Positions 51,759-63,960 of a stretch of 64,000 bases of DNA are shown in pieces; the first letter of the stretch is position 1; every line of letters starts with the position of its first letter. The stretch is from Struthio camelus (lineage: Eukaryota; Chordata; Aves; Struthioniformes; Struthionidae). Position numbers and translations under genes: made by a program. The notes under the pieces are model-generated. The model saw only the letters and a list, made by a program, of their open reading frames with translations. It made no database searches and was not told where the DNA came from. The stretch covers positions 196,658,247-196,722,246 of the forward strand of contig NC_090942.1 in the NCBI RefSeq assembly GCF_040807025.1, read 5' to 3'.

Positions 51759-52456
51759 AACTTCATTGGGTCTCAGTGATGAAATGTGTACTTGGGTGTT
51801 TTTTGCATGGGGTCCCAAACTATACTCAGGGTTTAAGCGAGTAAGACAATTTTTTATAGGGCTTCCCCATCACGACCTTTAAACAAAAATATCTGAAGTC
51901 CAGTGACTTCAGTGACCATTAGGTCAGGTCTTAGGTACTTTATATTTGCTTGTAATGAAATTGATGCCTTTTTGATCTGGGGAAACTGTGTCCAGTCATA
52001 AACTGCATTTTGTTATATCCATCCTCAGTTTTCATTCATCTCCAAAAGGTCTACTGCTCCTGCACCCTTGCAATGATTAAGAATTTTGCTGCTGTTAGCA
52101 ATGCACTGAATCAAGATGATATTTACTTTAATATAAATGTGTAAAGCTAAAAGGAACGGCTAAATACAGCTTTTCAGTTCTGCAAACTTGGCTATGCTTT
52201 AGTAAGGCTGAGTTCATTCATGAGAGCTGTTCTCAGAATTTTGAGCAGCAGATGTAATCTTTCCTGTGTAATTACATTTTTTTTTCATTCCTTAGCACTT
52301 TTCTTAATACTACTAGGCATGCACTGTATTTTGTATTATTTCTAAACAAAATAATATTCCATGATTCTTACAGCTTCATTAAAGAAAGAGATTTAAATGA
52401 GTGCTTAAGTTTAATTGATTTTTATGGGGCTTAAGTATGCACTTCAATTAGCATAT

Positions 52457-52464
52457 ATGCAAAT
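52457..52464 (+). promoter_or_regulatory. octamer motif ATGCAAAT
   Basis: An exact POU/OCT octamer sits between two ATTAG/CTAAT homeodomain-like words (52447 and 52471). The motif is exact, but any activity is inference. Confidence 0.35.
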
Positions 52465-52663
52465 ACTTTGCTAATCCTGATTTGTTTGATAAAATTGCAT
52501 TGTCTGTCCCGTATTAGTCAGCCTAGGTCTATCAAGTTCAGCTCCCTTTTCAGCTGTCCTTTTCACCTCTCTAATATTTACTTCCTATTTTTCTTTTAGT
52601 GATTTAAATGTGATTCTTCATTCACTTCCAGAAAATGTTACAGATTCCCCACCTAAGCAGTTT

Positions 52664-52719
52664 TCCATCACTAAATAAAGTCAAAACATCAACATGAATT
52701 TTGTGTATTTAGTGATGGA
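52664..52719. repeat. 14-bp perfect inverted repeat
   Basis: TCCATCACTAAATA (52664-52677) is exactly complementary to TATTTAGTGATGGA (52706-52719), separated by 28 nt. One wobble and one further A-T pair extend it outward. Confidence 0.9.
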
Positions 52720-55700
52720 GATGCTCCCAGTCTAAAGACAATTGACTTGATTTTTTTATAGTTACTGTGATCAGCAGCAATACTAATCTGCAGTCAGATG
52801 ATACCTTTTTGAAGCTACAGTCAAGACAAAACATGAAATTTAGAAATTATCTCCTCCCTTCTCTTTCAAAACAATCTTGGAAAAAAACAGAAAAGTTCTT
52901 TAGAGAATAGTTGATGGCAATCTGTAAAGCCATCTGCAAAGAAATCCCTCCGATCCTTGCAGTTTCATAATCAAAGACTGTAATAACAATCCTTCAGGTG
53001 GGGTGGGAGGGGACTTTCTTCTTTCACTTCCTGCTTAGCTTTTATTTGGCCAGTATGGGTGAAATGAGACAATTTTCAGAGCCTGTCAGCACTGTACTTT
53101 ATTTTAATGTGTGATGACCTATGTTTGCATAGAAGGCAGCAGAGACCCTTTGAGTGTGCCATCAAGATTATGTAGGAATCCTCCTCTGATGTACTCCACC
53201 TGGATGGTAGAAGCAAGAGAAAATTAGACAGCTCCTGATGACCAGAGAGGCACAGCAAGGGGATGGACAAGCTGAAGGACTGAAGCTTTATGGGGCTTTC
53301 GGGTAGAAACTAAGCTGAGTACTAAGCTGAGCTGTCTGTCATTCATTAAGACAGACCTGGTATTAGGATCCTGTATGTAATCCTTTAACTAAGAACTTTG
53401 TTGCCAGAAGGGTAAAGGGTTTGCCTTCCGCTGGTTGTAGCAGGACATACCTATGTTCCCTCCATTAGAGGTAAGCATTTTGTCTGTAAGTGTCCAAGCA
53501 CTTACAAGTCTGTAGAGGTAGAGATAAAGGTGCAGATATACCCTTTTCCCTATCATCACAACATACAAATTTCCACAGTCTACTGGTCTGATTGACAACT
53601 AATATTTGTCACCAACTGATAATATAGTGGAATTGTTAACTTTGTAAATGCCTTAATACTTTATACGAACTTAATACCTGCAAGATTAACAACTCCTTAA
53701 TTACAACCTAAACTGGGATTAAGAAGCAATGGTGGATCTTACAATCAGTGGCCCATTATAGTCTCCCCTAGCTTGTAAGGTTTATTTGTTTTATGTGCCA
53801 TTTACATTATAGTCACATATAAAGGGCCCCCATTGTACTTTGTCTGCACTGTACTATATTGAATCATAAAATAAACGTCAGTCTTCTTCAACAATCTTAA
53901 GGTAAGAAGGATACGTTCGTGACTATTGCACGGAACACACCATGGCAAATATTTCCAAACAAGCACCTCAGAAGCCAATGGGCTATACCTCTCAAAGGGT
54001 AGGTATGTTATGTATGTTATAGGTTTAACCGTGGCTCTCTGAGCGGTAGATTTATGATTGCTGGGGATAGACTAAGTTCCTTTCAAGTATGCAGTCATGT
54101 CCTTCTAGTTTTTTAAAACCAAGACAGTTTAATTTCCTACAGGTTAGCTCACTGTAGCGTCCAAGAATAAAAAGATGAGACATAAGAAACCTAAAAGAAG
54201 AGAGGATGGAGAAGCTAGGATATACAACATAAGAGGGTCTGTACAAACACTAACCAGTTAGATTGCAAAATCAAACAAGAAAAGTTATTTGATGTGTGTA
54301 CATGGGTGTATGTAGATATACTTCTCTTTTCCTGTTTGTCTCTGACTATCACCTATTCTCCCCAAAGGATTTCATCTTATATATTGCTTGTAGGCAGCAC
54401 CTTGTCTTTCTTTGCAGTTATATAACCATTCTCCTCCTCAGTTTTCAATACAGCAGCCTGCTTCTCAGTTTCCTCCTCTCAGCGCCCACATTGCAATCCT
54501 CCCTTTCTGTGCTATACAGATACACAGTCCCTTATTTCTTAGAAAGCACGCTTGTCCAGCTTTTATTAATCTCAGCAATATACCTGCTTAGTTTTTGTTC
54601 TGCTGAGCTCAACTTATGCGAAAATGTGCTGGGACTCCTGTTGTAAATAATCAAAAGTATATAGTCTTATGTTAGAAAAATAGCAGCTAAATTATTTATT
54701 TAGGGTATCATCATGTCAATTTGCTCTACTTAAAGTTTAGAAGAGGAACTTTATTGTTATAAATTGGCACATGACGAATGGTATATGGGCAGTAATTAGT
54801 GCACTTTAAAACCTAAAATCACAACAATTTTAATTTTATCTTGCACCTAACTGAGAGAGCATAACATAGCAGATATATATTAGAGCAGATATTCCCACTG
54901 ATAACAGTAAAGACTTATTTTGTACATGAATACTGTCATCAGACACAGTCAGAATCCTATAATATGCAGTATAATTTTTAACGTCTATCTTCACCTTGTT
55001 TTCCCCTTTTTCTTCACCCAGCTTTGTTCCTGTTTTATTCTTTATCATCCGGAAGCTTTGTCTCCTCTCTACTTTGAGAATGAAAGAGTACGAACAACAC
55101 AAACTCTGCAGGGAGTTCAGGAAAATTTCTATTATAGCATGTTGTCTCCTGCAGTTTTCATGTCTGCTTACACAGACAGAGCCACAGAAAAGATATTGAA
55201 TCTAGGATAATTCTTCTAGCTTAGCAGTTTACAGAATGAGACAATGGAGAAGCTGAAGGACTCACTAGGGATGCCCAGCAATAATGAAACTGTATCTGGT
55301 TAATGAGAAAGTAGCATTTTTATCTCAGACGCTCAAGTATTCACCTTACTATGGATTTCAGTCTTAGTTTATTTAGGGACACTTCAGGTCCATTGCAAAA
55401 TACAACTACCAACTTTTATCAGTATCATTTTATCTCATAAGCCTGCCAAAACCACATATTTTGCTGTTTTTATGGGTATGTTTTTCAAAACTATTTATAC
55501 ACCTGAAAAGTAAATATTATTCTGATTTTTTTCTCTATTTCTAAACCACCTTTCCACTTTCCTTCCATTTCCTTCTTACTCTTTCTTTTGCCAATGGAAA
55601 GGGGAGAAAACATAAAAAACAAAGCTTGTGCGTATCTCTTGAGATGAGATACCCACGGCTTGCTGGACTATTTCTGTATCCAGCATCATCAGGGATTAGA

Positions 55701-58286
55701 TAAAATGTGGAATTCCTGGAAACTAGAGTCTAGGAATTCAACCTTTGAGTAGCTTAATTAGTAGGCATTAGGGTTATGTTCCTGTATGCTATCCATCTGA
55801 TTTACAAGTTCTGTAAACATAACATAATCTCAACAAGCCAGAGAATAGTTATACATCTTATAATTCCGCTTTGGTTTTGGATATGTAGTAGCACAAGCAG
55901 ACAGCTTTCCTGCTGAGATTAGGGGTGTAAGGGGCATATGACGCAGTTCAGCTGTAGCTGCCCAGGTAACTTTCAGAACCAACATGCAAGCATTGCATCA
56001 ATGGACATGCCTGAGGGAGCCTGTATTTGCTAAAGTAGAGTGTTTTTCTGAACTGGTTTAGCTTTGCTTCCTAAAGATAGGAAACTCAGAAAATCCATGA
56101 GGTTTAATTCAAAATTAGTCCCTTTACAGTATGCGGCAAGCATTAGCAACCTCAGCACTTAAATTTTGTGGTCTGAATTTTTGACATGTTTTTGGCAGTG
56201 CCAAGTGCTAAGACCATCCATCCTCCCCCAGAGGCTCTGTTGAGAATCGCTGGATGATCATTGCCAGCCTGCTCCCCTGGGAGATCAAGCCATGTATCAG
56301 CTACCTCCTGATCACTGCTGCACCCAATGGCCAATTGTAGTCAAGTTGGGCAAAAGAAGAGACAGCTCAAGTATGTTAAATGCCTTAAAACTTTATGAAA
56401 CTAGGCAGCTGGGTAGAAGAGAGGAGAGGGATGGCATTTGTGCCCGAGTTGAGGACAGGGTTAATAAACTTATTCTACATTGGACATCAAAGAATTAACA
56501 CAGACAAGAAGCGCTACAAACTGGACTCTACTCACTCTGCTGCTCCGGGAACAAATTGTTTCAGCATCTCCCTCAAGTGCAAGGGAGCTTTCTGCATCTG
56601 ATGATGAATTATGTTTAATCACTTTTAAATTACTGGTGACTTTCACTTAGCTCATTCATTGTCAGAGTATCTCACAATGAATTTATCATTTTCTCAATCA
56701 AAATTTCTCAATTTATCAATCAAATCTTCTGCATTTTTCCCTTTCGTTGGTTTGAGAGAGTGCTTTACTCACAAAAAAATCTAGCTTCTTTACTAAGAAC
56801 GCTAATTTAAATAATTCCTGACTGATACTTTTGCTTTTTGAGATATATTTTTTCTGCACCTTTTGTTTCTAGAACCATATTAAAAAAAACTAGTAGTTCA
56901 GTTAGTATGGGAAACAGGTAAGAATGTTGTAATTCCTCAGCAGCGGCCATCCATTAGTTTCTGTTGTGTACAAGCTTATATAATCCTCAAATCTAGGATG
57001 CAGAAGCTGAAAGCAATACTTGTAACATATGTAAGATGTTTTAAATAGTAAACTAAAAACGTAAAAGGCTATTATAAATAGTTAAGCACTTAGGAATAAA
57101 TAAAAGTGTTTTTCTGAATGATCAGCTGACAAATTTTACTTTGCTTCAGCTTTCAATAAAAAGCCTTTAGAATATTGCCAGATAGCAGTGGAGAGCTATG
57201 CTGACTTCAAGAATGAAGCTAGAACAGAAGAAATATTCACATACTAGGTTAAAAGAATCATAGTTAAACCATCTGAAATTAATACACACATAGAATATTG
57301 AGGCAGCATGGTTTTTTTCAGCTATGTGCAAGAAATAATAATTTATATTAAGTTCCTTGCCATCTTAAAGTGATTGAGGCTCAGGCTTTCTGCACGGTTC
57401 AGTACTTTTAAAGTGGGCCAAGTAATTAGCTCTTATATAATAAACCATCTGCATGGATATAATTAAACATTATCTCAGTTGTATTTGATATTAAAACAGA
57501 AAAAAAATGTGGTTAAGTAGCATTTATCAAGCAAAAGAAGCCAAAATCTGCTGATATTCCATCTATAACATCCTGGTTAGTTGCTAAGCTTTTGAAGGGG
57601 TCTTGAATAGATCTTAAATGTGATGCTGCATAACTCATGTTGACATGGTAACGTGCATAGTAAGGAAAATTTCAGCTTTATTAACAGCTTCATTTTAATT
57701 CCCTCCCCTTTCCATGTGCCCCTTCACTTTCTCAGGTAAATGCATCCTAAGAGACTCTGATTGTAACTCATAATTATTTGACACAATTAAAACTGTGTTC
57801 TAGTCTTTTGTTTTGTAGACAGCGGAATGGTAGCAGGTCTACGAGATGAATCCCTAACAGCATTTATAATGATCATGTTAAATTTAGTGCTGTTCTGAGA
57901 GAGATTATGTATGTTGGCTTGGTTAATGAGATGCTTGCTCTCCGAGGGCGAACCTGGCAGCAGTTTGCCAGAGGAAGCAGGTAGGAAAGAAGAAAATTGC
58001 TCAGTATAGGTATGCTAACAAACACAAACTGTTAAGAGCCAGTGTCCAGAGCTCTAGGCTCTGAAGACTCCTACTAAGCAGGAAAGACCAGAACAGCTGA
58101 AGCTTGAGTTTCAGCCTAAGGCTTCACAGATGATCATTACAAAATGGTAGGGCTCCAAGTAAAATAAATACACCTTTAGATTGTTTTAAAATATTTCTTT
58201 CAAAAGGTTTGCTCCTCCTGCAAAGTACTTTGCTTTTAATAAGGATGGCACATCTTTATACACTGCTTAATTATCTTTTTTTCCAG

Positions 58287-58450
58287 TGCATGAGAGAGCA
58301 CCACAGATTGGTGTGTGCTGTGAGATGTGTCTGGCGCCTTGTATTGAGAGGAGGGAGGGAGGGAACTGCAGGGCTAGAATATCATCTCAGAAATATGATA
58401 GTCACAGACCAGGAGAGCAGTCAGAGTGCTACACTTCATAAACGCATGAG
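58287..58450 (+). other. orphan exon-like segment, possible noncoding RNA exon
   Basis: A strong acceptor (ttatctttttttccag ending at 58286) and a strong donor (ATGAG|gtaaga at 58451) bound 164 bp that are open in one frame (54 codons plus 2 bases). The peptide is Arg/Glu-rich (CMREHHRLVCAVRCVWRLVL at the start) and matches no family I know. No partner exons were found. It could be an exon of a long noncoding RNA, an alternative 5' exon of a gene to the right, or chance. Confidence 0.35.
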
Positions 58451-59195
58451 GTAAGATAGAGCTAAAGAGGAGCGAGAGACAGGATCCAGTTACAGTCTTT
58501 GTTTCACTGTGTGGCACTTGAGACAGGTATACTGGATACAGAAGCCCAAAGGTAATCAAACTCATTCAAATTTGTTGGGTAAGTCAGTCATGGATGATAA
58601 ATGGAGTACTTGAGCTCTGAGGCCGATTGAAGGATAAAGATGCTCAGAGTGACTGAAAAAAAGATTTAGCTGAAGCTTTCCCTGCAACCATGACACTGGT
58701 CACTCTTCAACTCCCAAAATAACTTGTCACGTAGAAAACTGAGATGTTATCATCACACCAGACAGCAGTGTTATTGGAGTGAGAAATGACTGTTTTAAGT
58801 TCTTCACCTTGCTTTACAAGGGAACCTTGCTTTACAGTGGAAATAAATACTGACATTGCTGTGAAAGACCAGTGACAAGGGAATTCTAACCAAGAGTTAG
58901 AAATATTCGAAAAGCAGCCTGACATAAGAAAGAACAGAAAAGACTTTATAGTGTTCTGATAATTGTGCAATAAGATTGAACAGTGGTTGAAACTAACTTC
59001 TACAAAAGCTTCAGATGTGCTAGTAGTTCCACATCTCCATTTAACCTCTAATTTCTTTCACAGTGGCATTCCAGAGCAGCAAAAATCACAGCCACGTTTG
59101 AAACTCAAAATTTGGTTTTCTGATGTTCAGATAATTCTAAATGTAATAACCTTGATAAAATTAAGCTGAGGAAACAAAAAATAATTGTTTGAAGG

Positions 59196-59224
59196 TAGTC
59201 CCCTCTAGGTCTTAGAGGGGACTA
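59196..59224. repeat. 12-bp perfect hairpin with 5-nt loop
   Basis: TAGTCCCCTCTA (59196-59207) and TAGAGGGGACTA (59213-59224) are exact reverse complements around the loop GGTCT (59208-59212). It is too short for a pre-miRNA and stands alone in intergenic DNA. Confidence 0.92.
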
Positions 59225-62200
59225 GGAGGGTCTGAAAGGGAAGAAGGAAAAGAGATTTTAATGTCAATATCTATTGCAATATCATCACTTAACAAATGCT
59301 GTTTTTCCACATTAACTTGTTTTACTGAACCTCCACAAACTTAAATAATGCATCATTTTATTTATTCTTTATTTTAAAGCTATAAAGAGATGTAATTCTG
59401 TAAGGTCTATGTAAAACCATGCAAATCAGCCCTTCATAAAATTTCAAGGGTTTCGTTACACTACACTTTCCTATGCTAAAGCAGAATTAATTAGTTCTTC
59501 AAAACAGAGGACCCTGGATTCCACTTTCATGGCAAATTATATTTCATTTTGTTACCATCTAAGAGTACATGGATTAACTTGCTTAATACTGTTTTTCTTC
59601 CTATCAACAATGGTTTGAATGTAATCTTAAGATTTGTATTCTTTCAGGATAATAATGGAAACAGCCTCTTTTTTCCATCAAAATTCATGTTTAAAGTTAC
59701 ATATGAATGTATTTCATGTCGATTACACCTAAGCTTTTCGCATGTAACCATATACACAAGCAGAAAGACAGCTAGCTGGTGACGCAAAACTGACAGCTAC
59801 CCTCTTCTCTTGTAGGACTCATTAGTTTCCCACAAAAACATAGTTACTGTATAGATAAGGATGACTCTATTACTTATCAAAGGATTGAGCCGACATCCTC
59901 AGAGTTTCAAGAATTTCAGAAAACATCTTATCTTCCCCAGACCAGAACTTTTGCCTTACCTTTTCTGAGGAGTAATGCTAAATAGCATCTCCTAAAGATG
60001 TTTAGTTTTTAATCATTCCGGATCATCATCATTTAGAAGTTTTAAAAGAACTGGTTTAAGAGTTTTCAAGGTCATTAATGCACCTTGGAGCAATTCTAGC
60101 TTAGTGAAGTAGCACTGCAGGTATCTGGAACTACCTGGGAGCGTAGGGTATTAGATAGATTTCAGTTTTGTACTTAGGCATCTTAAGTCTGAGTCCTGTT
60201 TTAGACATTTAAGTTCGTTCTCTGGAGGAAGGGGAGAAGGCTGTCAGTCATGATTACCTGCCTTCTCCATGTAGTAGCTGTTTACTTTATATGCATCACA
60301 CCTCAGAGAGATTCTCTAACCAACTTTTTTTCCTCTGTGTATATTATTTTGATTATCTGTGCAGTACTGAGACAATCAGTGATGACTGTGGGAATATTTT
60401 ATACTTTGATCCAATTTTATCTTGAACCATGTTGCCACAAGAGTTAGAACTACTTTTACGGTATCGTTGCTAATGAAAACGCTCCACCTTATAAGACATG
60501 AAACTATTGCTTCCTTCAATTTTCTTTTGTGATAAGGTATTTGGGATCAATAGCTGTGATCGTTTTGTTCACCTTTCATCCTGATGAAACTTACAGCATG
60601 AACTTCAGGTGGCTAAACACACTTGAATTAGCATCAACAGAGACATTATTAAAGAGTGCTTTTCTAGATCATGCATTTTAAATAATTTAGGGATAAAATT
60701 ATTTGCTCCTCAGCTCAGCACCTTAAAATAATACTTACTATTAATCTGTGCACTAACAGGATTAGACAGCCAGGCTGAAATCTTTAAGATGAACATGGTA
60801 ATTTGGAGGTTGAATCTCCTCTAAATTAATGAGAATTGGACATTCTATCTCAACCATAATGTAGATGAATCTTCAGTTAAATATCATATAATCAGTCCTA
60901 CCTGGTGATGTGCTTAGCCCTATGGTGGTCAAGCGGAAGGACCACGAGGAAAGGAGCCTTTTCAGACCACATAATCAGTAGGCCAAGATCCCTCCATATC
61001 GCAAAACCTGCATGAAGAGAGAGGTGATAGTCTAGTTAACGCAACAGCCTGTGCGCCATATTCCTAACCTGGAGATTAACTGCAGGTGAGAGGATCACAC
61101 GCAAAGCCTCACTCTGACAGAAACAACATATGCTACCCCAAAGACCTGATTCTGGCCATCACAGGAAGGCGTGGAAGGCGAAAAAAGCATCCAGAAGAGG
61201 CAGAAACTTCTCCCATGAAGGGAGAATTTGCAATTCCTTGCCCAATCACTGACATCTTCCCGCATTTCTTCTCTTTGAATGACCTGAGATTTCCCCCTGT
61301 TGTTTTCTTTCTGCTGCCCTCACACATCCTTTAGTGATTTGGGACACTGGCTAATTACTTTCCTAATAATGAGGTAGGGTCTATCCCTCCCTCCCCTTTG
61401 CAAAATCCTGCCTCAGCTACTGTGATGTTCTAACACTCCTCTGACTCACAAGACCCCCATGGCAGAAAAGCTATTTGGAGAGTTACTCCAGAAGAGGCAC
61501 TCGTTAGCACAGAATTTCACTCTCCAAATCCTCTGGGGAAGCAGACCCTTTTAAAAAACTGATTTGTAAAAAATGTGTCCCAATCCTAACCTCACTAACC
61601 TATTTTTAAAACAGTGGTAAATGAATTTACCACATACGCTATTCTGAAGTAGTTCAAAAAACTGTGCACAGTCTGTGCATTTATATTCATAAAACATTTA
61701 AGCTTCCCTTCATAATGAAATAGACAGTTGGTCCCCAGATGCTCAGCTTAGAGCATGTCAATACTACTGAGACTTGGGCCGAGGTTATTGTGAATATACA
61801 CATTCAAAATTATTTAAAATGTTTCTGCCAAAGGTTAGCAGTTTGAACTAATTAGTTTGAACTAAGGACCACTCAGATCCTGCACTTCAGAATTGCTCTA
61901 ATTCAGTTTCCTGACAACCTGGAAAGGAGAAAGATTATAGTAACAGCTTACTCAAATATGTGTATTGCTACAATATATGAGGATGGAGAATACTTTGGAG
62001 ATGGATGGAGTTGTTTAATAGGTAGCATTTAGCCTGCCAGCTGCATAGTCCATTTCTAATTGATAATCCCAAATGATAGGGTTTTAGGCTCAGGTTGTTA
62101 ACCAATACCAAATCAAATGGGGCAAGCAGCTCTTTAAACATGCACTTACAATAGCTGAAAGACAAAAAAATAGAAGACATTAAGTCTGACAAACCATGAT

Positions 62201-62799
62201 GGAAGTTTTATGTTGACATGATGAAAATATCCACAGAGTATCAAAAAGTGAAAGATCATAACTTTCCGACGCAAAAAGTGATTTTACATTCAACTCAGGT
62301 CACCTTTACAGTGGGTCCTCATCCCAGGGGACAGATGTGTAAAAATAATTTTAAAAATGTTTGTCCACTGATCAGCATGTCATCACATCTGTTGCATGCA
62401 AACAACATTCAGTCTTGACCAGTATGTTTTTGAAAGGATTAATTTCTTGAAGAAATCAGTTATAGACAGAACAAAAGAGAGAAAGAGAGCCTCAAAATAT
62501 GAATGATTATTGAGGGGAGATAATTTTTTCTAGTGGAATCAAAAATCCAGTTGTGCAGTTAGCACAGTTAGTCTTTGGTTAAAGAGATCTTCATTACAAA
62601 TATAGAGGAAGAGAAAATATAGTAAAAATTTTATTATATTTTCTCATTATCGCAAGTCTGGAGAAGTAAAATACAGACAACTGATATATAAGAAATCATC
62701 AGTGAGAAATTTTACAGCTAGAAACATTAAGGACAAAGAGGAATTTCAAAAAAAGTGTTGGGAACAATATAAATCCTAGCAAAGTTATAAGCCTGATTT

Positions 62800-63960
62800 T
62801 AGACGTAAAAAGTTGAAATTGTCAATAACAATGCAGAAAAGACAGAAGTATTCAATGCATACTTCTGCATGATGCAGTCCCATCCTAGCGCTGAATGTTA
62901 TATGTTTTTTTTCCAAAATAATCTGTAAATAATTAAAAAAATTAATATAAAAGTAATTTAATGTAATCTAAACAAGTTATTACTGGGCTATCTGGGCAAT
63001 TAATGTTGCTATTTAAGAAACCAAAGAATATTGAGGAACTTGGATAAAGTCATTATTATGCTAGTATTTGGACGACACAAAGAAGATGATCTTGATTATC
63101 TCATTCTAGATTATATCTATTCTGGAATCAGTAGCAGGTAAAATAATTTAAGTCCTGCTATGTGATGTAAGCAATACAGAAGATGATTAGTGCCAGTGAG
63201 CATTTCAAACTTGATAGCTTTCTGGATGAGATTGTTGAATATGATTGAAAAAGGTGACTGCATCGACATATGATCCTATAAAGCAACAGATACACAGCAG
63301 TACATCAATCTAATTAAGTGATTAGTGTTATACAAAATCAGTGTAACATATAGTAATTAATTAAAAACAGGCTAACTGATAGATCTCCAAAAGTAATTGT
63401 AAATAGCTAATCATTGTCCCTTGGGTAACTCTTGAAGAATCCATAGAGTTCTGTTCTTTTTCATCTGTGAGTTTTTCTCGTGTCTCTGTATAGGACTACG
63501 CCACCCCGCCCCACGGCCTCTGTGGTGCCCTCTGCAAATCCAGCTGCTTGGTGCAGCTTCAGTCGCTCCGATACCCGCTGAGACCTGGCACAGGCTGCTT
63601 GTGGAAACGGGCACGCGTGGCAATGCTCGCACCGGTTCCCTTGGCCTGGTTTGGCATCCTGAGAGCTGAATGCTTCTCTGACATGAAGTGGAATGAGCTC
63701 TAAACACACCCTCAGTACTCTTGCCTTGGGGATCAAGTGCTTACATCTTGGAAAATGCTGTCCTCTGCTCCTACATAAGTTTATCAGGGATCTGAAGGAA
63801 TATTTAACAGCATTAATGGTAAAATTTGCAGATGGCATGAAATCCATAGAGCACTACATCATACAAAGACAAAGCAGGTTTTCCATGGGGAAATCGACAT
63901 CCTTTAGTAAGCCAGGGTTATTTGAACATGCTTTTTGAGACGGCTGAATGCAGGGTCACT
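62800..63960 (+). mobile_element. very decayed LINE (CR1-like), possible
   Basis: The + strand keeps two blocks that resemble CR1-type ORF2 in the right order. The first, near 62.84 kb, reads NAEKTEVFNAYFC, like the DKAEVLNAFFASVF segment that precedes the reverse transcriptase. The second, near 63.78-63.84 kb, reads FIRDL then KFADGMK, like FINDL...KFADDTK; the second catalytic Asp is replaced by Gly. A possible frameshifted LPWGS (like VPQGS) lies at 63.72 kb. Many stops lie between, and a GC-rich stretch at 63.49-63.68 kb does not resemble the element. The window ends before the 3' part. The identification is tentative. Confidence 0.4.

Larger units (their letters stand above)
51759..62799. 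other. intergenic, no gene recognised
   Basis: AT-rich DNA. The supported items within it are inverted repeats at 52664-52719 and 59196-59224, a cluster of homeodomain/POU-like words at 52.4-52.5 kb, and an exon-like segment at 58287-58450. No exon of the expected downstream neighbour genes (SOHLH2, DCLK1) was recognised. The 116-codon frame at 54296-54646 is rich in Ser/Leu/Tyr from a T-rich sequence and has no domain signature. Confidence 0.55.

Noticed and set aside
54296..54646. Plus-strand frame of 116 codons with hydrophobic stretches
   Set aside because: The hydrophobicity comes from a T-rich sequence; it has no start context, homology or neighbouring exons.
62470..62510. Lys/Arg/Glu-rich peptide KERKRASKYE considered as a SOHLH2 bHLH remnant
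   Set aside because: Only a short compositional resemblance; the helix-loop-helix residues do not follow and a stop comes directly after.
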